Below are positions 24,195 through 33,140 of a stretch of 64,000 nucleotides of DNA, piece after piece; positions within the stretch are counted from its first letter, which is position 1, and the number at the start of each line of letters is the position of its first letter. The stretch lies in NCBI RefSeq assembly GCF_002846555.1, contig NZ_PJMS01000001.1, positions 4,696,501 through 4,760,500 on the forward strand, given 5' to 3'. Below the pieces are notes generated by a model. It saw only the letters and a program-made list of their open reading frames with translations. It was not told the origin of the DNA and did not search any database. The translations under genes and the position numbers were made by a program. This stretch comes from Aquimarina sp. MAR_2010_214. Lineage in GTDB: Bacteria > Bacteroidota > Bacteroidia > Flavobacteriales > Flavobacteriaceae.

Positions 24195-26399
24195 ATGCCT
24201 AAATTTCCATTTTACAAACAAGCAGAGTCGAAAGATTGTGGGCCTACTTGTATTAAGATTATCGCAAAACATTATGGAAGAGTTCTCAATACTCAAAAAC
24301 TTAGATCATTAAGTGAAACCACCAGAGAGGGAAGTTCTCTTCTGGGGCTTAGTGATGCGGTAGAGGAAATAGGTTTTAGGTCCCTGGGGGTAAAACTTTC
24401 TTTAAGCAAATTAGACGAGGTACCTCTACCTTGTATTGTACATTGGAACAAAGTACATTATGTAGTCGTCTATAAAATTAAAACCTCACGAAAAGGCGAA
24501 ATGACCATTTATGTCTCTGACCCTGCTCACGGATTGATTACCTATACAAAAGACGAATTTATAAAAGCATGGATCGGTAATAACGCCGACGAAAACACAG
24601 AAGAAGGTGTCGCCTTATTAGTAGAACCTACTCCCAATTTTTATAATGATAACCTGGATGAAGAGGATCAAAAATTTGGGTTTAAGTTTATATCCAAATA
24701 TGTATTTAAATACAAAGCCTTTCTTTTTCAGCTGGCATTAGGTCTAGGTGCAGGAAGTTTATTACAACTTATTACTCCGTTTTTAACGCAAAGTATAGTC
24801 GATGTCGGGATCAAAAATCAAGATCTAAATTTCATATACCTTGTATTGATCGCAATGCTTTCTTTGTTTATTGGTAGAACATTAATCGATGTTTTAAGAA
24901 GTTGGATTTTACTCCATCTTAGTACACGTATTAATATATCGCTGATATCAGATTTCTTTATTAAGCTCATGAATCTGCCTATCTCCTATTTTGATGTAAA
25001 AATGACGGGGGATCTTTTACAAAGAATTAATGATCACAAGCGAATCGAGCAGATACTAACCATGTCTTCTTTAAACGTGCTATTCTCGATGGTTAATCTT
25101 ATCGTATTTAGTATCGTTTTGATCTATTATAGCGTTCCTATTTTTGGTATTTTTGCAATAGGAAGTACGTTCTATTTTGCATGGATACTTGTGTTCTTTA
25201 AAAAACGTAAAAAACTGGATTACAAACGCTTTTCGCAGATTAGTGAAGAGCAAAGTAAGGTTATCGAACTGGTAAATGGTATGCAGGAAATAAAACTGCA
25301 TAATGCCGAAAAAAGAAAACGATGGAACTGGGAGTTTGTACAGGCAAAACTGTTTAGAATATCTATTGAGAGTCTAGCTCTGGAGCAGTACCAAAGTGTA
25401 GGTTCTTCTTTTATTAATGAATTAAAAAACATTCTCATTACGGTTTTCTCTGCAAAACTGGTTATAGATGGTGATATCACATTAGGTATGATGCTGGCGA
25501 TTACAGCCATCGTAGGGCAATTAAATGCACCTATCTCTCAATTAATTAATTTCCTAAGAGAACTACAGGATGCACAAATCTCTTTAGAACGTCTGGGAGA
25601 AATTCATAATAAAGAAGATGAAGAGCATCCTGGTGATGAAAAGATTAGAGATATCTCGGCAAACTCAGGTTTTGAAATCAAAAATCTTAGTTTTAGATAT
25701 GTTGGAGCTGATAAACCCGTTTTAGAAGACCTGAATCTTTCTATTCCCGCTAATAAAATCACAGCTGTTGTTGGGGTTAGTGGTAGTGGAAAAACAACAC
25801 TAATGAAGCTCCTTCTTAAGTTTTATGAGCCGGATGAAGGACAGATTTTTATTGGCTCTCATGATTTACATAATGTATCCCAAAAAGCATGGAGAGATCA
25901 ATTTGGTGTGGTGATGCAGGAAGGGTATATTTTTAATGATACTATTGCTAATAATATTGCAGTAGGAGAAGATTATCTGGATAAGAAAAAATTAGCACAT
26001 GCAGTCGATGTTGCTAATATCAAAGAGTTTATCGAATCACTCCCTCTTTCTTATAATACCAAAATAGGGATGGAAGGTGTAGGATTAAGTACCGGACAAA
26101 AACAAAGGCTGTTTATAGCTCGGTCGGTATATAAAAACCCTAAATATTTGTTCTTTGATGAAGCCACTTCTGCTCTTGATGCCAATAATGAAAAGGTAAT
26201 CATGGAAAAACTGGATACCTTCTTTAAAGACAAAACTGTAATGGTGATTGCACATCGATTGAGTACCGTAAAAAATGCACACCAGATTGTTGTTTTAGAT
26301 AAGGGTAAAATTGTAGAAGTAGGAAATCATGAATCACTAATCAAAGAGAAAGGAAACTATTATCACCTAGTTAAAAATCAACTCGAATTAGGAAAATAA
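24195..26399 (+). CDS. C39 peptidase-domain ABC transporter (GG-leader peptide exporter)
   Basis: 734 residues. The N-terminal C39 peptidase domain (1-130) has catalytic C15 in SKDCGPTC, H88 in NKVHYVVVY and D109 in YVSDPAHG. The transmembrane domain follows (about 165-450), then the ATPase domain with Walker A GVSGSGKTT, signature LSTGQKQR, Walker B YLFFDEATSALD and the switch His in IAHRLS. By family it cuts the leader after Gly-Gly while exporting the peptide. It matches the two GG precursors at 18691 and 18895, with the HlyD-type adaptor at 26882. The gene is bracketed by the 132-nt inverted repeats. Confidence 0.94.
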   Translation: MPKFPFYKQAESKDCGPTCIKIIAKHYGRVLNTQKLRSLSETTREGSSLLGLSDAVEEIGFRSLGVKLSLSKLDEVPLPCIVHWNKVHYVVVYKIKTSRKGEMTIYVSDPAHGLITYTKDEFIKAWIGNNADENTEEGVALLVEPTPNFYNDNLDEEDQKFGFKFISKYVFKYKAFLFQLALGLGAGSLLQLITPFLTQSIVDVGIKNQDLNFIYLVLIAMLSLFIGRTLIDVLRSWILLHLSTRINISLISDFFIKLMNLPISYFDVKMTGDLLQRINDHKRIEQILTMSSLNVLFSMVNLIVFSIVLIYYSVPIFGIFAIGSTFYFAWILVFFKKRKKLDYKRFSQISEEQSKVIELVNGMQEIKLHNAEKRKRWNWEFVQAKLFRISIESLALEQYQSVGSSFINELKNILITVFSAKLVIDGDITLGMMLAITAIVGQLNAPISQLINFLRELQDAQISLERLGEIHNKEDEEHPGDEKIRDISANSGFEIKNLSFRYVGADKPVLEDLNLSIPANKITAVVGVSGSGKTTLMKLLLKFYEPDEGQIFIGSHDLHNVSQKAWRDQFGVVMQEGYIFNDTIANNIAVGEDYLDKKKLAHAVDVANIKEFIESLPLSYNTKIGMEGVGLSTGQKQRLFIARSVYKNPKYLFFDEATSALDANNEKVIMEKLDTFFKDKTVMVIAHRLSTVKNAHQIVVLDKGKIVEVGNHESLIKEKGNYYHLVKNQLELGK

Positions 26400-26881
26400 T
26401 ACTTGAATTAATAATTACGAATTGAGAATTACGAATTAGATGAAAAAAGAAAATGTTGTTCAAACCAAAAGTTATGAATTTGCATTATTATGTATCCGTT
26501 GTGCATTTAGAAATTAATAGCATAAAAAAGCGTCAATTCGAATGGTTTTTCGGAATAGAATGAAGAAAAATTGTATCGAGAATAGCTTTTTTGATTCAAA
26601 ATTCTCGTCATCCTGAGCGTGTCGAAGGGCTCGATACACTTCTTCCGCTGGTCGAAGCACTCGAATTGACGAATTTTGAATTAAAAAATCTCAAATGCAC
26701 AACGGTTATGTGTATTAAATTATATCAAAACTGTATCGTACATAACAAAATTGAATGTTATAGAAATGAGTTGGTTTATCATTCCGACTGATTTAGTCCG
26801 GTGCAAAAAATGGATTCCAGTCTACACTGGGATGACAAATAATTATTAAATTAAAAAAATCGCAATACATAATTAAATATT
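26400..26881. repeat. Gap with second arm of the 132-nt inverted repeat (26574-26705)
   Basis: No gene seen. Bases 26574-26705 are the inverted partner of 23613-23744; upstream (26535-26573) is a shortened version of the flanking text (GAATGGTTTTTCGGAAT, GAAAAATTGTATCGAG). Near 26812-26833 lies TGGATTCCAGTCTACACTGG, another common short repeat type. A 66-codon frame across the repeat is a by-product. Confidence 0.8.
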
Positions 26882-28174
26882 ATGCCAGACACTTTAGACG
26901 AAATACAATTACGTAGTGAAGAAGTACAGGAAATCCTAACCAGGGTTCCGCATTGGATGATACGATGGGGAAATCTCTTGATTTTGGTATTGGTACTACT
27001 GTTATTATTTCTTTCCTGGCTGGTTAAGTATCCCGATGTGATACCTGCAGAAGCGATTATCACTACTCGAATACCACCGCAAAAAGAATATGCCCAAACT
27101 AATGGTAAAATTGAATCTCTATTTGTTAAAGACAATCAAATTGTACCCAAAAATACTCCCCTGGCAATATTAGAAAGCAGTGCTAATTATAAAGATGTGT
27201 TTTTGCTTAAATCTATTGTAGATACCATCAAAGTAAATACTAAATCATTCACATTTCCTATTGATGAGTTACCGGTTTTATTCCTGGGAGATATCGAAAC
27301 CAGCTATGCCATATTCGAAAATAGCTATTCTGAGTATATCCTAAATAAAGAATTACAGCCTTTCTCTAATGAAGCTATTGCAAATCAAACCTCTTTATCA
27401 GAACTCTACAGACGCCTAGAGAGTCTAAAGGCTCAAAAAAAGCTTGGTAAAGCCGAACTGGAATTTAAACGAAAAGAGCTTCAGCGTCAAAAAAACTTAT
27501 TTAAAAAAGGGGTAATCTCTGCACAAGAATTCGAAAGTAAAGAGCTCGATTATCTACGAACTAAACGTAATTATGAAAATAACGACGTGCAACTATCTCA
27601 AATTAACGAGAGTATTAGTAACGCTACCAAAACGTCTAAAGGTACAGAGATTAACAAGAGAAAAGAAGAAATTAACCTGTTTAAAAAAGTGTTACAGTCC
27701 TTTGGGCAATTAAAGAAAACCATTAAAGACTGGGAGTTGCAATACGTGCTTAAATCTGATATCGAAGGTCGTGTTTCTTTCCTTAATTTTTGGACAGAAA
27801 ATCAAACCGTAGCCCTGGGAGATCTTGTTTTTATTATTGTCCCTTCAGAATATTCTTCTTATCTGGCAAAAATCAAAGCTCCTTCTCAAAATTCGGGAAA
27901 AATAAAAGTGGGACAAACTGCTAATATTAGATTAGAAAATTTCCCTGATGATGAATTTGGAACCTTGAAAGGTAAAGTAAAACACATCTCCCTGTTACCA
28001 GATAAAGATGGGTTATATCTTATTGATGTTGAATTGCCCGAAAAACTAATTACTACCTATGACAAAGAAATTCCTTTTAAACAAGAAATGAGAGGTGTTG
28101 TAGAAATTGTTACCGAAGATCTTCGGCTTATTGAGCGTTTCTTTTATCAGTTTAGAACATTAATGGATAAGTAA
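26882..28174 (+). CDS. HlyD-family membrane fusion protein (exporter adaptor)
   Basis: 430 residues. A short cytoplasmic N-terminus is followed by one transmembrane helix at about 34-55 (LLILVLVLLLLFLSWLV) and the start of the biotinyl-lipoyl domain (EAIITTRIPPQKEYAQTNGK, NTPLAILESSANY). A long coiled coil at about 170-280 (RLESLKAQKKLGKAELEFKR) comes next, then the return lipoyl half (VLKSDIEGRVSF) and a beta-barrel (VGQTANIRLENFPDDEFG). It should link the ABC exporter to an outer membrane channel, which is not in this window. It is the last gene of the RiPP locus. Confidence 0.92.
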   Translation: MPDTLDEIQLRSEEVQEILTRVPHWMIRWGNLLILVLVLLLLFLSWLVKYPDVIPAEAIITTRIPPQKEYAQTNGKIESLFVKDNQIVPKNTPLAILESSANYKDVFLLKSIVDTIKVNTKSFTFPIDELPVLFLGDIETSYAIFENSYSEYILNKELQPFSNEAIANQTSLSELYRRLESLKAQKKLGKAELEFKRKELQRQKNLFKKGVISAQEFESKELDYLRTKRNYENNDVQLSQINESISNATKTSKGTEINKRKEEINLFKKVLQSFGQLKKTIKDWELQYVLKSDIEGRVSFLNFWTENQTVALGDLVFIIVPSEYSSYLAKIKAPSQNSGKIKVGQTANIRLENFPDDEFGTLKGKVKHISLLPDKDGLYLIDVELPEKLITTYDKEIPFKQEMRGVVEIVTEDLRLIERFFYQFRTLMDK

Positions 28175-28200
28175 AAGATATTTACAATTTTAAGTAATCA

Positions 28201-28511
28201 AGTTTGACATAAGAAAACTAAGTCAGTTCTAAAAAAACAGATAAAAATTATATCCATTGAAAGGAAATGACGAAAGATAAACTGAACCCTCCATGTCTGG
28301 TCGAGTGATTTTTCGCAATATCCTCTCGACTACGCTCGAGATGACATGGAGAAAAATTGTATCGAGATCCAATTGTGGTAATACCCCTTATTGCATCTCG
28401 ATACAATTTTATCAACCGCTATCACTACTGATAAAATCACTCGATGAGACGTAAGAGTATAAAAATCAACAAGCCAAATAATCTGTCAATAGTGTTTTCT
28501 TACGTCGAACT
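28201..28511. mobile_element. MITE-like element (311 bp) with 18-bp terminal inverted repeats
   Basis: The left end AGTTTGACATAAGAAAAC and right end GTTTTCTTACGTCGAACT are inverted, with 16 of 18 matching. Inside are nested inversions: TCGAGTGATTTTT (28301) with ATAAAATCACTCGA (28430-28443), and AAAATTGTATCGAGAT with ATCTCGATACAATTTT. The same end sequence bounds the element at 35124-35247. No coding frame. Confidence 0.75.
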
Positions 28512-28526
28512 CAGATTTTAAGTAAA

Positions 28527-29144
28527 TTATACGTCTACTTCTTCTGATATTTCTCCCTGAGTAGAATTAACCTCTTCTGAAACTTCTTCCTGAGAAGGGT
28601 TTACTTCTTCTAATATTTCTTCCTCAACAGAATCAACTTCTTCTGATATTTCTTCTTGAGAAGAACTAACTGCTGCTGCTTTAGGTTGGGCTTTTTCAAG
28701 TTGTTCCTCCTCACCTGAGAAATAAGGAAACACATCCATGATAGGAGATTCTGAAATTGCCGGTACTGTATAATCACTAACAGAATCCTTCATCATACTA
28801 ATGGTATTATCATAGGCTTCTTTTACATCATTAGCCTGTACTAATAAGTACATACTCGACTTTCTTTCTTTACCACTTTCTTCATCATAAGAAACTAAGG
28901 CTACTTTTGATTTAAACCATCGATCAGAATTTTCAAAAGGATGGATCTCGGCAAAATTTGCAATCTTAATATTCGTGATTTTAAATTCTTCACTAATATA
29001 TGCTGACATTTCTTCGTTGATTCTGGTTTCAGCTTCTGTATAGGATAAAGCATCTACCAAATAAGGTTCTGTAGTAACTTTCTGTACTCCAGAATCATCT
29101 ATTTTTCTATACTTTACTTTACATTCATACCAAGTAGTGCTCAT
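28527..29144 (-). CDS. DUF4494 protein with acidic repeat tail
   Basis: 205 residues. Residues 1-150 form the DUF4494 domain (MSTTWYECKVKYRKIDDSG, YLVDALSYTEAETRINEEM, SDRWFKSKVALVSYDEESGK, SMYLLVQANDVKEAYDN), typical of Bacteroidota and cytoplasmic. The C-terminal 45 residues are four degenerate copies of an acidic unit (SQEEISEEVDS, VEEEILEEVNP, SQEEVSEEVNS, TQGEISEEVDV), added to a domain that usually ends near residue 150-160. Function unknown. Its promoter element is at 29164-29171. Confidence 0.85.
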   Translation of the reverse strand: MSTTWYECKVKYRKIDDSGVQKVTTEPYLVDALSYTEAETRINEEMSAYISEEFKITNIKIANFAEIHPFENSDRWFKSKVALVSYDEESGKERKSSMYLLVQANDVKEAYDNTISMMKDSVSDYTVPAISESPIMDVFPYFSGEEEQLEKAQPKAAAVSSSQEEISEEVDSVEEEILEEVNPSQEEVSEEVNSTQGEISEEVDV

Positions 29145-29163
29145 ATCTTTTTTTTTAGGATGG

Positions 29164-29171
29164 CAAATATA
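29164..29171 (-). promoter_or_regulatory. -7 element of the DUF4494 gene
   Basis: Minus strand TATATTTG, exact TAnnTTTG match, 20 bases before the ATG at 29144. No clear -33 TTG at the ideal distance. Confidence 0.5.
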
Positions 29172-29339
29172 TATTTTTAAAAAAGTGATAGCTATGAATA
29201 CCTATAATAGATATTCACAATTTTAAAATTCTATCTCTTTTTGATATGTCGGTCCTGTTATCTAAGCCGAAAACAGTAAACTAAAAGAATAGCTTAAAAA
29301 ACAAAAAACTTGTTCTCTTAATTTGTGGATACTAATAAG

Positions 29340-30932
29340 TTAAAAACTGATTTTAATTAATCTATTTTTCTTTTTAGAAAGCACTTCTATAATAAATTCA
29401 TTTTTTGAAATCTCAATCAATCTACCATTTCTATAATCGACTTCAAGTTCATCCTCCCCAACTTTGTTCGTGTCAAAAATAGCATCTTTGCTAACCGTAC
29501 CGTTATCATCACTAATTTTATAAGTCATTAAGTACCCTCCATAACCTCCAATATGCAAGTGAGGAACCTTATTTAAAGGAAGTTCTATGTTTTTTATATT
29601 ATCCAGGAAAATTAAATGGTGATTATCATTGCTTAAAAAATAAGTAAAAGACAACTCTTTACGTGTTTCTTCTTTACCTCTTTTCTGTTTTTTTGGTAAT
29701 TTTTTCATCCACAACAAATCCCCTTTATTGTCTAGTTTTGTGATTAACATATCATGATAATGTTGCCTGAATCTTCCTTTATATTCTGTTTCAAAAAACT
29801 GTTCACCAATTAGTGTAATGCCTGTATCATTTATACCCAAATATTGAGGTGTCAAGTTTGTAAACTCAGCTTCGTTCTTACTTTCTTTTTCCTTTAACTT
29901 TTTCCTTGTCTTGTCACTTTCGTATTGTTTTAAAATACTCGTAGGAATTTCATGTGCTTTTTTGTAAATCAAATCACCACCTTTATCAAATCTAAATATA
30001 AAAACACCATCAGTATCATTACTAATATATCTTTCTTTGACATTGCCTTGTGTGTAAAAACCTGTAACAGTAAGTTCTCCTGTTTTATTTAGATGCATAT
30101 TGGCTGCATTGATATATTTATCATCCAAACCTAAGGTTAATGTACTTTCTGAATCTTTAGAAATTTTAACGACTTCTAAATGGTAATTTTCAGCTCCATC
30201 TTTTCCTCTTTTTTTATCCTTCTTACTATTATCATGAAATATTTTTGATAGTATGTACACATCTCCATATGTACTTACTTTATAATCAATAATTCTCGTT
30301 TTGGTCTCTGAATACGGCATTTTATATTCTTTAGACCATATTTCTTTCAAATTTTGATCAAAAACATGTAGCTTAATTAATTCAAAACTTTTTTTATTGT
30401 TTTTGATCTTTGGTATTTTTGTATACTTAACCACTAATTTAGTACTATCTCTTGAGGTATTAATATCAAATTTATCTAAACCAACGAAGCTTTTTATTTT
30501 TTCGGGTATATCTATTAGTAAAGTTGATTGATCAGAAAAAGTTCCTTTTTCAAAGTTGATTTCTTTGTAATAAAGTCTTTCATGTTTTGTTTTTCTTCCC
30601 GACCAACTAGAATAAAAATAGTAGTATCTATTATTTAGGGCTACAATTTTTTCTTGCATTTTGTTTTCTGGTAAATCAGTAATTTCTTTAGAAGAAATAA
30701 GATTAAGGTTTTCTGTATCAAATTTTTGAACAACTAACTGTTTCCTGTTACCTTTTACTGACATTATTTGACTATCTTTCAAAGTATAATAGAACGGCCA
30801 ATAACCATTATATACTCCTTCTATGTTTTCATAAGGTTCACCAATAGTATATGCGTAATCTTTGGATAAGTTGTCTTGAGCATTTAAAAAACAGCAACAT
30901 AATAGGGTGAAAGTAATAATATAGGTTTTCAT
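29340..30932 (-). CDS. Secreted hypothetical protein (530 residues)
   Basis: A signal peptide (MKTYIITFTLLCCCFLNAQ, cut near residue 19) precedes a long, beta-rich chain. It has repeated propeller-like strands (VVQKFDTENLNLISSKEI, LHVFDQNLKEIWSKEYKMPY, LITKLDNKGDLLWMKKLPKK), each with an aromatic or Asp-turn pattern. This suggests a beta-propeller, but no named family is recognised. A charged low-complexity piece (KLKEKESKNEAEF) lies near residue 345. It stands alone on the minus strand. Confidence 0.75.
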   Translation of the reverse strand: MKTYIITFTLLCCCFLNAQDNLSKDYAYTIGEPYENIEGVYNGYWPFYYTLKDSQIMSVKGNRKQLVVQKFDTENLNLISSKEITDLPENKMQEKIVALNNRYYYFYSSWSGRKTKHERLYYKEINFEKGTFSDQSTLLIDIPEKIKSFVGLDKFDINTSRDSTKLVVKYTKIPKIKNNKKSFELIKLHVFDQNLKEIWSKEYKMPYSETKTRIIDYKVSTYGDVYILSKIFHDNSKKDKKRGKDGAENYHLEVVKISKDSESTLTLGLDDKYINAANMHLNKTGELTVTGFYTQGNVKERYISNDTDGVFIFRFDKGGDLIYKKAHEIPTSILKQYESDKTRKKLKEKESKNEAEFTNLTPQYLGINDTGITLIGEQFFETEYKGRFRQHYHDMLITKLDNKGDLLWMKKLPKKQKRGKEETRKELSFTYFLSNDNHHLIFLDNIKNIELPLNKVPHLHIGGYGGYLMTYKISDDNGTVSKDAIFDTNKVGEDELEVDYRNGRLIEISKNEFIIEVLSKKKNRLIKISF

Positions 30933-31186
30933 GCGTATAAATTTTAAGGATTAGTTGATAATAAAAGAGTGTATTTAAAGGAATAAAAAAGTTTAAATTA
31001 TACAACCCTAAATAGCTATCGTTTTTTTGACAAACCACATTCTGTTTGTCTATATCTTTTAGTGTCCAAAAAAGGGATAATGTTACCTTTTATTTTAGGT
31101 TATTTTTCTAACATGTTCTACAAACTAAATGATATTAAAAAATTCCATTTCACAGATCGTAAACTTCTTGTATAGACAATAAAAAA
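30933..31186. other. Intergenic stretch, nothing recognised
   Basis: AT-rich DNA upstream of the 29340-30932 gene. No TAnnTTTG element, palindrome or coding frame was recognised. Together with the terminator at 31180-31215 it fills a 311-bp gap. Confidence 0.4.
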
Positions 31187-31215
31187 ACCTCACAGGTTTT
31201 AAAAACCTGTGAGGT
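31180..31215 (-). terminator. Intrinsic terminator of the peptidase/hydrolase operon
   Basis: Perfect stem ACCTCACAGGTTTT / AAAACCTGTGAGGT followed on the minus strand by a run of seven T. It lies 28 bp after the stop of the DUF885 gene. Confidence 0.92.
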
Positions 31216-31243
31216 CTGATTATTATAGTACGTAAATAAAGTA

Positions 31244-33115
31244 TTAAGAACCTACTTCTTCTTTAATCTTATCTGTGCTTTTACTGGCCACCCATTTTTC
31301 TACCAATCCTTCTAATATCGTAAGTGGTACGGCTCCATTGGTTAACACTACATCATGAAACTCTCTGATATCAAACGCATCACCAAGAGCTTTTTTTGCA
31401 TTTTCGCGTAACTCGAGAATCTTATTCATTCCGATTTTATATGCTGTGGCCTGACTTGGCATAACAATATGACGTTCTACCATTTTTACAGCATCACTTT
31501 CTGCATTAGGAGTATTATCTACATAATATTTAATGCCCTCTTCTCTACTCCATTTTTTGCTATGAATCCCGGTATCTACAACTAATCTGCAAGCTCTCCA
31601 AAGCTCCATTGCCAATCTCCCAAAATCTGAATACGGATCACTGTACATTCCTATTTCTTTTGGTAGTAATTCGGTATACAATCCCCAACCTTCTGTATAT
31701 GCGGTATATCCACCAAATTTCCTGAATTTCGGGATGTCCTGCAATTCTTGTGCAATAGATCTCTGCATATGATGTCCCGGTATACCTTCGTGATATGCCA
31801 AAGCTTCCATCTGGTATATTGGCATTGCAGTCATATCATATAAATTGGCATAATATGTCCCTGGTCTTGATCCATCAGGAGTTCCTCTTTGATAGAAGGC
31901 TTTTCCTGCATTTTTCTCTCTAAAAGGCTCTACTGCTTTTACAATGATATCTGCTTTAGGCTTGGTAATAAAAAGTTCATCAAGTTTAGATTTCATCGTA
32001 TCAATTAATCCAACTGCTTGTTTAAGGTATGCTGCTTTTCCTTCTTCGGTATTCGCTAAATAGAATTTTTTATCTTCTTTCATATACTTGAAAAAATCTT
32101 GCAATGTTCCTTCATATTTAACCTGCTTCATAATATCCCGCATCTCATTATGAATACGAGCTACTTCTTTTAACCCAAGCTCATGAATCTGATCTGCAGT
32201 CATCGTAGTAGTAGTCGTGCGTTGTAATGCATTATTATAGAATGCATCTCCTTTAGGAAATTTCCAGCAACCATCATCTGTAGTTGCTCTTTGTTGTTGT
32301 CCTTCTAATAATGTAATAAGATTATCATACGCCGGTTTTACACTGTCTATAAGTCCTTTTTCTGCTTTAGATACCAATTCATTCTGCTCTTCATCAGATA
32401 GTTTAAGTGTTGATATTTTATTTTTAAAATCAGCCAGTAAAGTACTTTCCTGATTAGATTTATCAAATGGTTGTCCTACAATAATATTGCGACTATCATC
32501 AAGAACTCTGGCAAATACAAATTTAGGAGGAAGGATACCATTCTTTTCTCTGATTTTAATATTTTCTATTGCTTGAGCAAACATTTCATTGATACCATTT
32601 AATCTTGAAATGTAAGCTTCTGCATCACTTTTATTCTCAATCTTATGCATATTGATAAGAAAAGCAGGAATTCTGGATTGCATTCCGAACATCTGATTTA
32701 CTGGATAATCATAGAATCTATATTGAAAATCTGCAATCTCATCTTCGAGATCTTGTTTCATCAATGTATAGCTTAGTGCAGTTGCTTCATTCAAATTAGA
32801 AACATCTGCGGAGTCTTTTAAGTAAGCGAGGCGTTCTTTTGCCTTTTCTAGATCTTCTGCTTCCTTTTTAGATGAGATGTCATCCCATTTACCATAATCA
32901 TCTGTTTTAATCCCTAAATACGTTTGCATCATTGGGGATCTATCAATTTCTTGCTGAAACTGTACTTCAAACCAATCATTTAGTTTTTTTGATTGCTCTT
33001 CGACAATACCTTCTTGTGATACAACATCTTGCCTTGGCTCCTTTATTTCTTGTTTACAGCTGGTTAGCAAAAGAAAAGAAGAAAATAGCAATACACTAAT
33101 TTTTACTTTGGTCAT
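31244..33115 (-). CDS. DUF885 family metallopeptidase-like lipoprotein
   Basis: 623 residues. Lipobox LLTSC gives the lipidated Cys at residue 20. The DUF885 fold is shown by NEMFAQAIENIKIREKNGI, the zinc-site motif YHEGIPGHHMQ at about 444-454, and the downstream GGYTAYTEGWGLYTELL with its Glu. The family is related to M32/M3-type metallopeptidases and is usually taken to cut peptides in the periplasm or at the cell surface. Its start lies 26 bp after the stop of the S15-like hydrolase gene, so the two form an operon. Confidence 0.9.
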   Translation of the reverse strand: MTKVKISVLLFSSFLLLTSCKQEIKEPRQDVVSQEGIVEEQSKKLNDWFEVQFQQEIDRSPMMQTYLGIKTDDYGKWDDISSKKEAEDLEKAKERLAYLKDSADVSNLNEATALSYTLMKQDLEDEIADFQYRFYDYPVNQMFGMQSRIPAFLINMHKIENKSDAEAYISRLNGINEMFAQAIENIKIREKNGILPPKFVFARVLDDSRNIIVGQPFDKSNQESTLLADFKNKISTLKLSDEEQNELVSKAEKGLIDSVKPAYDNLITLLEGQQQRATTDDGCWKFPKGDAFYNNALQRTTTTTMTADQIHELGLKEVARIHNEMRDIMKQVKYEGTLQDFFKYMKEDKKFYLANTEEGKAAYLKQAVGLIDTMKSKLDELFITKPKADIIVKAVEPFREKNAGKAFYQRGTPDGSRPGTYYANLYDMTAMPIYQMEALAYHEGIPGHHMQRSIAQELQDIPKFRKFGGYTAYTEGWGLYTELLPKEIGMYSDPYSDFGRLAMELWRACRLVVDTGIHSKKWSREEGIKYYVDNTPNAESDAVKMVERHIVMPSQATAYKIGMNKILELRENAKKALGDAFDIREFHDVVLTNGAVPLTILEGLVEKWVASKSTDKIKEEVGS

Positions 33116-33140
33116 GATAGTATATATTAGGGTTAATTAG

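Noticed and set aside
24195..26399. Exporter serving a two-peptide bacteriocin unrelated to the ligase cluster
   Set aside because: No other GG-leader genes were seen nearby, while two GG precursors lie 5.5 kb upstream on the same strand with matching enzymes.
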